NCBI GenBank assembly: GCA_049840435.1
Contig: JASGKY010000059.1
Location: forward strand, 1-64,000
Reading direction: 5' to 3'
Length of the DNA: 64,000 nt
From: JADLHS01 sp049840435
GTDB lineage: Bacteria; Verrucomicrobiota; Verrucomicrobiia; Limisphaerales; JADLHS01
Shown here: in pieces, positions 42,078 to 52,830 of the stretch
Layout of the letters: every line of letters starts with the position of its first letter
Position numbering within the stretch: the stretch's first letter is position 1
Position numbers and translations under genes: made by a program
Notes under the pieces: generated by a model
What the model was told of the DNA's origin: nothing
Databases searched by the model: none
What the model saw: the letters and a program-made list of their open reading frames with translations, nothing else

Positions 42078-42205
42078 TTATTTTTCGCGAAGGAGAGTTC
42101 TTCCTTATCGGCTGACACTTTGATCTTTTCCCCCGGCTTAAACTCCCCGGCCAGCAATTTCGTCGCGAGCGGGGCGAGCAGGTGTTCTTGGATCGCGCGT
42201 TTCAG
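42078..42205 (-). pseudogene. relic of the 3' end of a clpB gene
   Basis: On the minus strand this stretch encodes LKRAIQEHLLAPLATKLLAG, then EFKPGEKIKVSADKEELSF. It closely parallels the last 42 residues of the intact ClpB in this window (LKRAIQEHLLDPLATKLLAG..., minus strand, 46364 onwards). Nothing upstream of the Leu-Lys is ClpB-like: the relic joins abruptly to the last codons of the toxin gene. It has no start of its own and continues past the normal ClpB C-terminus without a stop. Confidence 0.85.
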
Positions 42206-42495
42206 GCCAGCCGCTCGCGCCAGTAACCAGGCCGGCGTTTCATGTGCATGATGGCGACAATCCAAAGGTGATCGGGCTTTTGCAGATAAACGACGGCGTA
42301 GGGAAAGTCGTGGCTGATATGGCGGCGAGCCGGAGGGGCAAATTTCCAGAATCGTTCCGGGCCAGCGCAAACTTCGCGAAGCAATCGCTCCATCTCATGA
42401 TAGAACCGCACGCCAAGTTCCGGGGAAACTTCAGAGTAATAGCGGACCGCCTCGGCAAATTCCGCATCCGCTTCGGGATGGAGCAGAAAGTTCAC
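42202..42495 (-). CDS. RelE/ParE-family toxin
   Basis: 97-residue type II toxin. Family features: LHPEADAEFAEAVRYYSEVSPELGVRFYHEMERLLREV as two N-terminal helices, then the beta sheet FPYAVVYLQKPDHLWIVAIMHMKRRPGYW. ParE members poison gyrase, RelE members cut ribosome-bound mRNA; which applies here cannot be told. Its ATG overlaps the antitoxin stop by four bases. Its own TGA lies exactly at the junction with the clpB relic, so the last residue or two (RLA) may derive from the fusion. Confidence 0.9.
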   Translation of the reverse strand: MNFLLHPEADAEFAEAVRYYSEVSPELGVRFYHEMERLLREVCAGPERFWKFAPPARRHISHDFPYAVVYLQKPDHLWIVAIMHMKRRPGYWRERLA

Positions 42496-42725
42496 AGTCC
42501 GGCGATTTTGCGGGCGCGGGCCAGTGATTCTTCCAAGGGGACGCCCTTCACTTTTCCAGCTTCAATCTCCGCAATGCGGCGGTCGGTCTCAGCCTTCCAT
42601 GCCGTAGCTACAGAAGATTCAACGCCGCCATGCCGCGTGACCATGATTCGATCCACCAACTCCGCCACGACTTCAGCCGGCATCTCGCGGGTTTCTTCGA
42701 CGATTTGATCAAGCGTCATCGGCAT
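42492..42725 (-). CDS. addiction-module antitoxin (TIGR02574-like)
   Basis: 77 residues: TLDQIVEETREMPAEVVAELVDRIM, then a central region and the C-terminal helix AETDRRIAEIEAGKVKGVPLEESLARARKIAGL. The repeating RRIAEIEAGKV...PLEE.LARAR pattern is typical of the small antitoxins paired with ParE toxins. It precedes the toxin and overlaps it by ATGA, the usual antitoxin-first order. It should neutralise the toxin by wrapping its helix around it. Confidence 0.88.
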   Translation of the reverse strand: MPMTLDQIVEETREMPAEVVAELVDRIMVTRHGGVESSVATAWKAETDRRIAEIEAGKVKGVPLEESLARARKIAGL

Positions 42726-42843
42726 GGCGAAAATCTAGTCTGGAAGCATTGAAACTCAACCCTTTTTCTCGACGTCAATCGTGGCACGGGCAATGGGGAG
42801 CTTACGCACTTGTCAGTCCTCAATAAGCAGTTAGCTTTCGCTT

Positions 42844-43326
42844 ATGAGCACTCCATTGGCCAAGCCCATTCCCGCCGGATTCAATTCGCTTTCCGCCCAC
42901 CTCATCGTCAACGACGGGCTGGCCGCCATTGAATTTTACAAGAAAGCTTTGGGCGCGCAGGAAGTGATGCGGATGATGTCGCCCGATGGCAAGGCGCTGA
43001 TGCACGCGCAATTGAAGATCGGCAACTCCACGCTCATGCTCGCGAACGAATTTCCGCCCAATTGTCTCTCGCCCAAAAGTCGCGGCGGCTCGAGTGTTTA
43101 TCTGCACATCTACATCGAGAACGCCGACGCCCTGTTCGACCGCGCGGTCGCGGCCGGTTGCCAGATCCGGATGCCCATGTCCGATACGTTTTGGGGCGAT
43201 CGCTACGGTCAGGTGGAAGATCCGTTTGGTCATCAATGGTCTATCGCCACGCATCAGCACGACTGGACGCCGGAACAGATCGCCGCCAACGCGAAAGAAT
43301 TCTTCGCCAAGATGCCGAAGGGTTGA
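42844..43326 (+). CDS. VOC-superfamily protein (PhnB/glyoxalase-like)
   Basis: Intact 160-residue protein with the vicinal oxygen chelate fold: SLSAHLIVNDGLAAIEFYKKALGAQEVMRM, HAQLKIGNSTLMLANEF, VYLHIYIENADALFDRAVAAGC, and DRYGQVEDPFGHQWSIATH. It resembles the PhnB/YdcJ group whose substrates are unknown. Cytoplasmic, no signal peptide. It sits between the toxin-antitoxin module and the B2/A2 repeats. Confidence 0.88.
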   Translation: MSTPLAKPIPAGFNSLSAHLIVNDGLAAIEFYKKALGAQEVMRMMSPDGKALMHAQLKIGNSTLMLANEFPPNCLSPKSRGGSSVYLHIYIENADALFDRAVAAGCQIRMPMSDTFWGDRYGQVEDPFGHQWSIATHQHDWTPEQIAANAKEFFAKMPKG

Positions 43327-43362
43327 GGTGCTTGCGCACGATCAGACTTTGCAGTCGGCCAC

Positions 43363-43389
43363 CGGGCGGCGCGGCAACGCCGCCCTACC
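43363..43389. repeat. palindromic element B, copy 2 (inverted)
   Basis: On the minus strand GGTAGGGCGGCG-TTGCCG-CGCCGCC forms a hairpin and begins like element B1. It lies 4 bp from element A2, so the two families occur side by side here. Confidence 0.6.
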
Positions 43390-43393
43390 TTTG

Positions 43394-43454
43394 TGTAGCG
43401 GCCGCTCTGTGAGCGCCGGTCTTCAATGGCGGCGGTCACAGACACGCCGCTACA
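43394..43454. repeat. palindromic element A, copy 2 (inverted relative to copy 1)
   Basis: 61 bp bounded by TGTAGCGGC and GCCGCTACA. Its reverse complement aligns with copy 1 through both internal hairpins (GTCTGTGACCGCC arm and GCTCACAGAGCG arm), differing mainly in the central spacer. Confidence 0.8.
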
Positions 43455-43528
43455 GGCGCGTCGGGAGTTTCGCCCCATCCCGCTTTGTCCATCTTTGGCG
43501 CTGTGACTTTGTGGTTCGAGTCACGGAG

Positions 43529-44755
43529 TTAGGATCGCTTGCGATACCAAGCCGTCTTCAGCGCGGTGTTTTCAGGAAGATCCCACGAATAGAAGACGAG
43601 CAGATCGGGGATGGTGGATAATTGCCACGGGGCGAAAGGACTGCCGCCGTTCTTGGTATAAACGATGTCGTCTGCCAGATAGACGCAGGAGTGGATCAGT
43701 TTGTTGTCGGGTTTGAAGAGTAACAAAACATCGCCATAGCGCGGCGAGTCGGTAACCGGGCTGTAGTCGGATTGCAGCTGGTTTTGCCAGAAGCGCACGT
43801 TGGCGGGAGGCTGTGGAGTTGTGTTGAAAAAGTTGAAGGTGGTCCAGTGGCAGTTCAACTGTTCGTTGGGCGCGGTGAAAGGGAACGTATTGATCTGCGC
43901 GCGAATGTGCGGAGGCAATAGGTTGGCGATGCTCAAGTCTGTTCCTTCCGGGAGGCGGGCCGCCGCTTCCAGGAGCGGGCGGACGTCCCGGGCATAACCA
44001 CCATTGCCCCAATAGCGCATCAGTGCGTCGCGATCGGTCTGCGGGGTGATATGGATGGAGGCGAACAGGACAAACCGGCCCATGAGTGCTTGGGTGACAA
44101 CTTCGCGTTGCTTGGAATCTGATAGCGCCCACAGCAGCGCTTTCCAGTCGGAGAAGAGCAGATACTTGCCGCGCACATAACTGAGCTTGCGAAATACCGC
44201 GATAGCTTCCGGGGTCACGCGTGTCCCATCGAAGAGGTGCTCGGCATCCGTCAGCAACCAGTGGAAGGGCTGATTTTGCATCGCGTTTTCCTCATCCTTA
44301 GCGAGTTCGGCGTAGAGCAGGCCGCGAGGACCTGATGCGAGGGACAGCACGGTCTCAAGCTGTGGGTGGACAAAGATGCCTTCCGCCGTCACGCGCCATT
44401 TGCTGGAGTCGCGCAGTTCTTTGCTTTCACTTGCGGACAGTCCGATCCGCGCCAGGAATTGATCCAACTCCGCCGTTGAATAACCGCGGAAGAACCACTG
44501 CAAGGGTTCGGTTTCCCAGCTGCGCGTTCCGAGGAAGGCTTCCGGCACTTCAATGATGGAGCGTTGACATTGGAGTTCACCCCAAGGGCCAGGCTTGGCC
44601 GCGTAGGTCGGCGCTGTCGCATCGGAAAGCATGGTCACCGGAGCGGTCTCTTCATTCCGCGTCGCCAGCCAATAACCGAGCGCCCCAGCGGTAACGGTCA
44701 GCCCAAGGAAGACGCACAGGATCATGAGGGCCATGCGCTGTGGCACTTCAATCAT
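43529..44755 (-). CDS. membrane-anchored protein with NlpC/P60-like C-terminus, Cys/His retained
   Basis: 408 residues from ATG 44755 (preceded by GAGGTGG); an earlier in-frame ATG at 44800 exists. One N-terminal helix (MALMILCVFLGLTVTAGALGYWLA) anchors a large exported part. Near the C-terminus Cys302 (NCHWTTFNFF) is followed by YGDVLLLFKPDNKLIHSCVYLADDIVYTKNG with His355, the order and spacing of an NlpC/P60 Cys-His pair (DC..., GD..., HV.IY...). The first 280 residues match no family I know. A tandem paralogue lies upstream in the same orientation. Predicted role: peptidase or amidase at the envelope (inference). Confidence 0.65.
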   Translation of the reverse strand: MIEVPQRMALMILCVFLGLTVTAGALGYWLATRNEETAPVTMLSDATAPTYAAKPGPWGELQCQRSIIEVPEAFLGTRSWETEPLQWFFRGYSTAELDQFLARIGLSASESKELRDSSKWRVTAEGIFVHPQLETVLSLASGPRGLLYAELAKDEENAMQNQPFHWLLTDAEHLFDGTRVTPEAIAVFRKLSYVRGKYLLFSDWKALLWALSDSKQREVVTQALMGRFVLFASIHITPQTDRDALMRYWGNGGYARDVRPLLEAAARLPEGTDLSIANLLPPHIRAQINTFPFTAPNEQLNCHWTTFNFFNTTPQPPANVRFWQNQLQSDYSPVTDSPRYGDVLLLFKPDNKLIHSCVYLADDIVYTKNGGSPFAPWQLSTIPDLLVFYSWDLPENTALKTAWYRKRS

Positions 44756-44834
44756 AATGAATCCACCTCGGTCTTGCTGGGATGAAGAAGGGAATAGCAT
44801 TTGGTTTTAGCGAAATTATGGGGCGCTGTTGCCG

Positions 44835-46154
44835 CTAAAAGCTGCGGTTACGATAATAGGAAATGGTTGGAATCTCTTGATGCTCCAGCCGGAGACCGCT
44901 GACTTCCTGCAGATCGGCGACCGTCATAATCGTCCACGGATCCCAGCGGGTTGATCCAATCCGGGTGAAGACCAGATCATCGGCCAGATAAACACCCGCT
45001 TGGACGACTTCACCCGTCGGGCGGCTGATGATCAGGACGTCACCATAGCGAGGGTCGGTAAAGACGCTGAAGTAATCCGTGTTGAGTTTTTCGCCCCAGA
45101 ACGAGGGCGCGGTGTTAGTCGCTTCAAGCGCATTGGCAAAAAAGTTGAACGCAGTCCAAATGCCGTCCATGCCGTCGTTATCCTGACTCCCAGGATAAAT
45201 GTTTAAGCGTTGCCGCGCGAACTGCGGCAACACCGCCAGGAAGGTCACCGTTCGACCGCGCGGGATGCGAGTCACGGCTTCAAGCGCAGGCTCCATCACC
45301 TTGGTCAGTCCGCCGACGCCCCAGTAGCGGACCATGGCGTCCATATCGGTTTCCGGAGTGATTTGTAATTTGGCGAGTGTGGCTGGTTTGGCGGAAAGTG
45401 GCTTCAGGATTTTGACCAATTCTGCTTCGGACCCCTGCAGCGTCGCGATCAGCGTTTCCAGATCGGCAAAGGCCGTCAGATTGCCTTTTTGATAGGACAT
45501 CTGGCGGATCAACGTTTTGGCCGGTTCAGATAGATCGGGATTGGAGAAAAAGGCCGCTTCGTCCTTGGTCTTCCAAAAAAAGGGTGAGTGTTGCAAAGCA
45601 TTCTCGGGAAACTGCGCCAACACGGTGTAGATGATACTGCGCGCTTGCGGTGTCAACCCCAGCACCACCGAATGTGGCGGCGTGATCACAATTTGATTTG
45701 TCATCACCTGCCAGTAATTCGTGGCGCTGAGAGTACGCAACTCTTCCGCGCTCAATCCTGCACTAGCGAACAGATTCAGGATTCGATTCCGGGAAAACCC
45801 TTTGAACACCCATCGCGAGTTGGTCCTAATGGGGTTCGCCGTGGTTTTGAGATACTCATCGGGGATCTGCAGCGTGATCGCATGAGCCGCTAAAGTTCCC
45901 CACGCTCCACTGCGAAGCGCCCCGGAATTTGAGTTCCCCGGGGTAAGCAGGTCCGACTTGTTGGCGGTGACAGACGGTGACGTCGCGTGGTTTCCAATTT
46001 TGTAACCAATGAATCCCACCCCGAAAATCAGCACCGCGGGAAGCACCACCACCACGAATGCAAGGGCACGAGAAACCTTTAAACGTAGAAGCGCGCCAGT
46101 TTGCGCCGACGAATTGAACTCCACCTTGGGCTGTTGCTTGGAAACCTTCGCCAT
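44835..46154 (-). CDS. paralogue of the preceding protein, NlpC/P60-like catalytic residues lost
   Basis: 439 residues with one N-terminal helix (ALAFVVVVLPAVLIFGVGFIGYKIG). It shares an extended pattern with the neighbour: WVFKGFSRNRILNLFASAGLSAEEL versus WFFRGYSTAELDQFLARIGLSASES; MVRYWGVGG versus LMRYWGNGG; IWTAFNFF and YGDVLIISRPTGEVVQAGVYLADDLVFT. At the positions of Cys302 and His355 this copy has Gly and Gln. It is therefore probably not an active peptidase and may bind or regulate. Separated from its partner by about 80 bp; likely one operon. Confidence 0.65.
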   Translation of the reverse strand: MAKVSKQQPKVEFNSSAQTGALLRLKVSRALAFVVVVLPAVLIFGVGFIGYKIGNHATSPSVTANKSDLLTPGNSNSGALRSGAWGTLAAHAITLQIPDEYLKTTANPIRTNSRWVFKGFSRNRILNLFASAGLSAEELRTLSATNYWQVMTNQIVITPPHSVVLGLTPQARSIIYTVLAQFPENALQHSPFFWKTKDEAAFFSNPDLSEPAKTLIRQMSYQKGNLTAFADLETLIATLQGSEAELVKILKPLSAKPATLAKLQITPETDMDAMVRYWGVGGLTKVMEPALEAVTRIPRGRTVTFLAVLPQFARQRLNIYPGSQDNDGMDGIWTAFNFFANALEATNTAPSFWGEKLNTDYFSVFTDPRYGDVLIISRPTGEVVQAGVYLADDLVFTRIGSTRWDPWTIMTVADLQEVSGLRLEHQEIPTISYYRNRSF

Positions 46155-46223
46155 CCCAATAAGGACATTAGATTGGCTGGCAACAAAAGCAAAGCTCCGG
46201 TTTTTCTCCGGAAGTAACTTTTG

Positions 46224-46344
46224 CGTGACAACCTGTGGGCGGCATCATTCGCCGCGATTGATTCAACGAACAGGAACAACCAACTATTCAGATTTAAGCG
46301 TCACAGGTGGTACGCCATACTTCTATCGTGTAGGTGTGCCATGA
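46224..46344 (+). pseudogene. remnant of a fibronectin-III-like C-terminus
   Basis: Plus-strand codons read LIQRTGTTNYSDLSVTGGTP followed by YFYRVGVP and a stop, matching the end of a typical Fn3 repeat (TSYTDTTVTGGTTYYYRV). No coding sequence of that type precedes it. It sits between two minus-strand genes and appears to be a leftover gene tail. Confidence 0.45.
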
Positions 46345-46363
46345 GATCTGGTGTCGCTAGGAT

Positions 46364-48967
<2,604 letters not shown>

Positions 48968-48975
48968 ATATTACC

Positions 48976-49003
48976 AATGGGATTGACCGGGACGCTCGTC
49001 AAG
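48976..49003 (-). promoter_or_regulatory. candidate heat-shock-like promoter of clpB
   Basis: On the minus strand CTTGACG is followed after 15 nt by CCCATT, close to the sigma-32 pattern (CTTGAA, CCCCAT). The -10 would lie only about 8 nt before the clpB ATG, implying a very short leader. No CIRCE inverted repeat was seen. Weak call. Confidence 0.25.
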
Positions 49004-49168
49004 TGTTCAGCCATCGAGCTTTAAAGCATTGCCGGCACAGCATTTTAGAGGGCAGGGGAGCAGGGCGGTGGCGTGCGACGAACTCAACCTATTGTGGTAA
49101 TTAAAAATCTTTACACACAGATTGTGAATAACTACGCTGTTCAGGCATTTTTGACTAAAGAAGAAAGT

Positions 49169-49426
49169 ATGGAAGCCAAAGCTAAGACGATCGAATCATT
49201 CAAGACGCACGAAAAGGACACCGGTTCTGCCGACGTGCAAATCGCGTTGCTCACCCAGCGCATCAACCATTTGACCGAGCACCTGCAAGGCAACAAAAAG
49301 GATCACAGCTCGCGTCGTGGTCTGTTGATGATGGTCGGCCAACGCCGTCGTTTGCTCGACTATCTGCATGACACCGACTTGGCCCGTTATCAAACGGTCA
49401 CCAAGAAGCTGAAATTGCGTAAGTAA
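49169..49426 (+). CDS. rpsO: ribosomal protein S15
   Basis: 85 residues: KTIESFKTHEKDTGSADVQIALLTQRINHLTEHL, then KKDHSSRRGLLMMVGQRRRLLDYL, the RNA-binding helices of S15. It binds 16S rRNA early in 30S assembly. ATG 49169 has AAGAAGAAAG directly upstream; the longer in-frame start at 49073 is not family sequence. A possible promoter (TTTACA, 17 nt, TACGCT) lies near 49112-49140. Followed by a terminator and then pnp, the widely conserved rpsO-pnp order. Confidence 0.97.
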   Translation: MEAKAKTIESFKTHEKDTGSADVQIALLTQRINHLTEHLQGNKKDHSSRRGLLMMVGQRRRLLDYLHDTDLARYQTVTKKLKLRK

Positions 49427-49432
49427 TTTTCC

Positions 49433-49464
49433 AAAGCGCGTGGCCAGTGCCGCGCGCTTTTTGT
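49433..49464 (+). terminator. intrinsic terminator after rpsO
   Basis: AAAGCGCG ... CGCGCTTT stem with a 12-nt loop, followed by TTG and further T-rich sequence. Read-through would extend transcription into pnp. Confidence 0.75.
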
Positions 49465-49558
49465 TTCAACCAGTCGGGCTCGGATGCGCGAACGGCCTGC
49501 ATTCATATCAACAAGCTCGCGCGAAAAAAGACCGTTACCCCCGGGTGATTTCAATCAG

Positions 49559-49575
49559 CTCCGAAGCTTTCGGAG
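49559..49575 (+). promoter_or_regulatory. hairpin in the pnp leader
   Basis: CTCCGAA-GCT-TTCGGAG forms a 7-bp stem 40 nt before the pnp start. In Escherichia coli the pnp leader hairpin is cut by RNase III and mediates autoregulation by PNPase; a similar role here is only suggested by position. Confidence 0.35.
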
Positions 49576-49614
49576 TTCAGTGAAGTTCCTCGGTGGTAGC
49601 GGCGATAAACCACC

Positions 49615-51763
49615 ATGTCAGAGAAAATAACCGCCGTCATCGGCGATAAACAGATTACCATCGAAACCGGCAAGCTCGCGAAGCAAGCCGACGGCGCCGT
49701 AACCGTTCAACTCGGCGAAACTGTCATCGTTGTGGCCGCCGTGGCCGCGACCAAGGCCAAGGAAGGCCAGGATTTCTTCCCGCTCACGGTTGACTACCGC
49801 GAGAAGGCTGCTGCCGCCGGTAAATTCCCGGGCGGCTACTTCAAGCGCGAAGGCCGTCCGACGGAAAAAGAAATTCTCACGTGCCGCCTGACGGATCGTC
49901 CGATTCGTCCGTTGTTCCCGAAAGGTTGGTACAACGAAGTGCAAGTGCAAACGGTCGTCCTCAGCGCGGACGGTGAAAACGATCCCGATATCCTCAGCAT
50001 CATCGGCGCGAGCGCGTCGTTGATGGTCAGCGATATTCCGTGGGCTGGTCCGCTCGGCGCGGTGCGTGTTGCTCGCGTCAACGGCAAGTTCATTGCGAAT
50101 CCGACACACGCTGAGATGAAGGACAGTGATTTGGATCTCGTTTATGTCGGCAACGAAAACGACATCGTGATGTATGAAGGCGCGGCAAAGGAAATCACCG
50201 AAGCCGACTTCAATGCCTCGTTGAAGTGGGCGCAAGAAGTCATCCAACCGCAGATTCAGGCGCAAAAAGAACTCGCGGCCAAGGCTGGCAAGAAGAAGCG
50301 CGAAATTACGCTGAAGATTGTTCCGGACGAAATCCTCGCCGAAGCCAAAGCGCTCGCCGGTGATCGTTTCGTGCCGGCATTGCTCACGCCCGGCAAGTTG
50401 AATCGCGAAGGCGCGTGCAACGCGATCAAGGAAGAAGTCGGCGCAAAGCTCGTTGAAAAATTCGGCGCGGAAAAAGTCACACCGTTCGTCATCAACGACG
50501 CGTTCTATTACATCCAGAAGGAAGCGGTTCGTAAACTCATCCTCGAAAGCGGCAAGCGTCTCGATGGTCGTACGTTTGATGCGATCCGTCCGATCTCCAG
50601 TTCTGTCAGCGTCCTGCCGCGCGCTCATGGTTCGGCGATCTTCGCTCGCGGCGAAACTCAGTCGGTCACGCTCGCTACGCTCGGCACGGGCGACGACGTG
50701 CAGGAATTCGATTCCTACACTGGCGGCGAGAATGAGAAGCGTTTCATCCTCCACTACAACTTTCCGAATTTCTCTGTCGGCGAAACTGGGCGCATCAGCG
50801 GCCCGGGGCGGCGCGAAATCGGTCACGGCGCGCTTGCTGAACGCAGTATCGAGCCGATGATTCCGCTCGATACGTATCCTTACGCCGTGCGCGTGGTCAG
50901 CGAAATCATGGAATCCAATGGTTCAACCTCGATGGCGTCCGTCTGCGGCGGCACACTGGCGTTGTTGGATGCGGGTGTTCCGATGATTCGTCCGGTCGCT
51001 GGCATTAGCGTTGGCATCTGTACCGAATACGCGAACAAGAGCATTTCCAAATACCAACTGCTCACCGACATCATCGGCTGGGAAGATGCGTATTGCGACA
51101 TGGATTGCAAAATCGCCGGAACAGAGAAGGGGATTACCGGTTTCCAGCTCGACCTGAAGCTCAAAGGCATTCCGCACGCGATCATGGCCGAAGCGGTTGA
51201 AAAGGCCCGCACTCGCCCGCTTGGCGATTCTCGCCGAAATGGCCAAAACCATCAGCGAGCCGCGCAAGGAAATCAGCAAGTATGCTCCGCGCATCACCAC
51301 GTTGAAGATCAACCCTGAGAAGATCGGGGCGTTGATCGGACCAGGCGGCAAGAACATCAAGAAGCTCGTCGAAGAATCCGGCTGCGAAATTGACATCGAA
51401 GATGATGGCACCGTGAACATCTTCTCCGTGTCTGCTGAAGGCATGAAGATCGCCGTGGATCATATCAGCGGCATGACGGCTGAAGCTGAGATCGGCAAGA
51501 TCTATCGCGGCAAGGTTGTCACGATCAAAGAATTCGGCGCGTTCGTCGAATTCCTGCCTGGCAAGGATGGCTTGGTTCACATCAGCGAACTGGCCAACTT
51601 CCGCGTCAAGAAGACCGAAGACATCGTTAAGGTCGGCGACGAAATCCAAGTCAAATGCCTCGGCGTGGACGAAAAAGGTCGCGTCCGCCTCTCTCGCAAA
51701 GCCGCGATGGAAGACCGCGACAAGGAAATGTCTGCAAAGGCTGAACCGGCAGCCGCCCAGTAA
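49615..51763 (+). CDS. pnp: polyribonucleotide nucleotidyltransferase (one-base frameshift)
   Basis: 3'-5' phosphorolytic exoribonuclease of about 715 residues and core of RNA decay. Two RNase PH domains (LTVDYREKAAAAGKFPGGYFKREGRPTEKEILT; SGKRLDGRTFDAIRPI, HGSAIFARGETQ), FSVGETGRISGPGRREIGHGALAERS, then KH (KIGALIGPGGKNIKKL) and S1 (GKIYRGKVVTIKEFGAFVEFLPGKDGLVHISEL) domains. One extra base near 51214 separates the catalytic core from KH/S1; removing it gives KARTARLAILAEMA, the normal sequence. Strong terminator follows. Confidence 0.95.
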
Positions 51764-51783
51764 TTAAAGTTGTGAATATGCCC

Positions 51784-51820
51784 AAAACGGCGAACTGGCA
51801 ACAGTTCGCCGTTTTGCTTG
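51784..51820 (+). terminator. intrinsic terminator after pnp
   Basis: Perfect 14-bp stem AAAACGGCGAACTG / CAGTTCGCCGTTTT with a GCAA tetraloop, the 3' arm ending in TTTTG. Symmetrical, so it could also act leftward. Confidence 0.9.
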
Positions 51821-51971
51821 CAGGGTCGGATCAAACAACATTCTTTTGACAAATATTATCTATGCACAATGTCTGTTATGATTAATAATTGAAAGATGCC
51901 AATATGGCGTGCCGGCACTGCTTTTCAAAATTATTTATACAAATCTTATGTTGGCGGTGTCTATCGGTTGA

Positions 51972-52523
51972 GTGAATGACGGATCAACACCGCCTTGGTG
52001 CGAACGACTTTACTGTGACAAAGCAACTGAGTTGGTGCTTTACGGTCGCGCTCTCGGCCTTTCCCACGCGGAAGCTGAGGATGTGCTCCAAGAGACCTTC
52101 ATCACGCTGTTGCAACTAGCAGAGATTCCGGAAAAGCCAGAACACTATTGTGTGCGGAGTTTTCGGAACCGTGCGCTGAATTATCGGCGGTCGCTCTGGC
52201 GGCGGTTGACGCGGGAATTTGAAGCCCATGCGTGGTTCGAGCGCGCTAGCGATGAAACACCAACGGAACGCGCCGCCATGCGTTGTCTGGCGGAACTGTC
52301 CGTGGCGCAGCGTGAAGTCATTGTATTGAAGTTGTGGCATGAGCAGACCTTTGAAGAAATCGGCGCGCTATTGGAAGTATCGCCGCACACGGCAGCGGGC
52401 CGATATCGGTACGGCTTGGAAAAACTCCGGGCCTGTTTGAAAGGAGAATCCCATGAAAGAGATGAATTCGCTGGAAGCGCAGTTGCGCTCTTGGACGCCT
52501 CGCCGCCCGTCACAGAAAATTGA
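51972..52523 (+). CDS. ECF-like RNA polymerase sigma factor
   Basis: 183 residues. Region 2: LVLYGRALGLSHAEAEDVLQETFITLLQL, then SFRNRALNYRRSLWRR. Region 4: LSVAQREVIVLKLWHEQTFEEIGALLEVSPHTAAGRYRYGLEKLRACL with helix-turn-helix. The start appears to be GTG 51972; ATG 51948 in another frame stops at once. The C-terminal 24 codons overlap the next gene. AT-rich DNA just upstream (51840-51960) probably holds its promoter. It may direct expression of its own operon, including the DUF2723 gene (inference). Confidence 0.88.
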   Translation: MNDGSTPPWCERLYCDKATELVLYGRALGLSHAEAEDVLQETFITLLQLAEIPEKPEHYCVRSFRNRALNYRRSLWRRLTREFEAHAWFERASDETPTERAAMRCLAELSVAQREVIVLKLWHEQTFEEIGALLEVSPHTAAGRYRYGLEKLRACLKGESHERDEFAGSAVALLDASPPVTEN

Positions 52524-52830
52524 ACGGCATCTGTTCGCTGCGCAGTCGGTGCGCTTCACATTACCAAAGCTAGTGACGATTTTTGCGCCGACCGCGGTAT
52601 GTTTGATTCTGACGCTCGTTGGCATGAAACAATATGGGCAACCGATTCTACCGCCGGGCGACCAGACAGAGATGATTGCGATGAGCCTGAGTAATCAGAG
52701 CTTTGCACCTTATCTTCCTGGGAATTGTCAGTCTGCAGCTAATCGGGTGGCCACTTTTGAATGGACAAACAGGGGCTATTCCCAGTCTAGTGTGCGTTCA
52801 TTTACGCCCGCGAAGGGATCAGATTTATAA
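52453..52830 (+). CDS. small single-pass membrane protein, possible anti-sigma factor
   Basis: 125 residues: about 40 polar N-terminal residues (LEAQLRSWTPRRPSQKIERHLFAA), one membrane helix (LVTIFAPTAVCLILTLVG), and a short exported tail. Start ATG 52453 overlaps the sigma gene by 71 bp and the stop overlaps the DUF2723 start by one base (TAATG). Position and topology fit an anti-sigma partner, but there is no zinc-binding HxxxCxxC motif, so the role is inferred from context only. Confidence 0.65.
   Translation: MKEMNSLEAQLRSWTPRRPSQKIERHLFAAQSVRFTLPKLVTIFAPTAVCLILTLVGMKQYGQPILPPGDQTEMIAMSLSNQSFAPYLPGNCQSAANRVATFEWTNRGYSQSSVRSFTPAKGSDL

Noticed and set aside
51846..51872. TTGACA upstream of the ECF sigma gene as a sigma-70 promoter
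   Set aside because: The only good -10-like hexamer (TATGAT) lies about 25 nt away, outside the accepted spacing; the region may still hold a promoter of another class.
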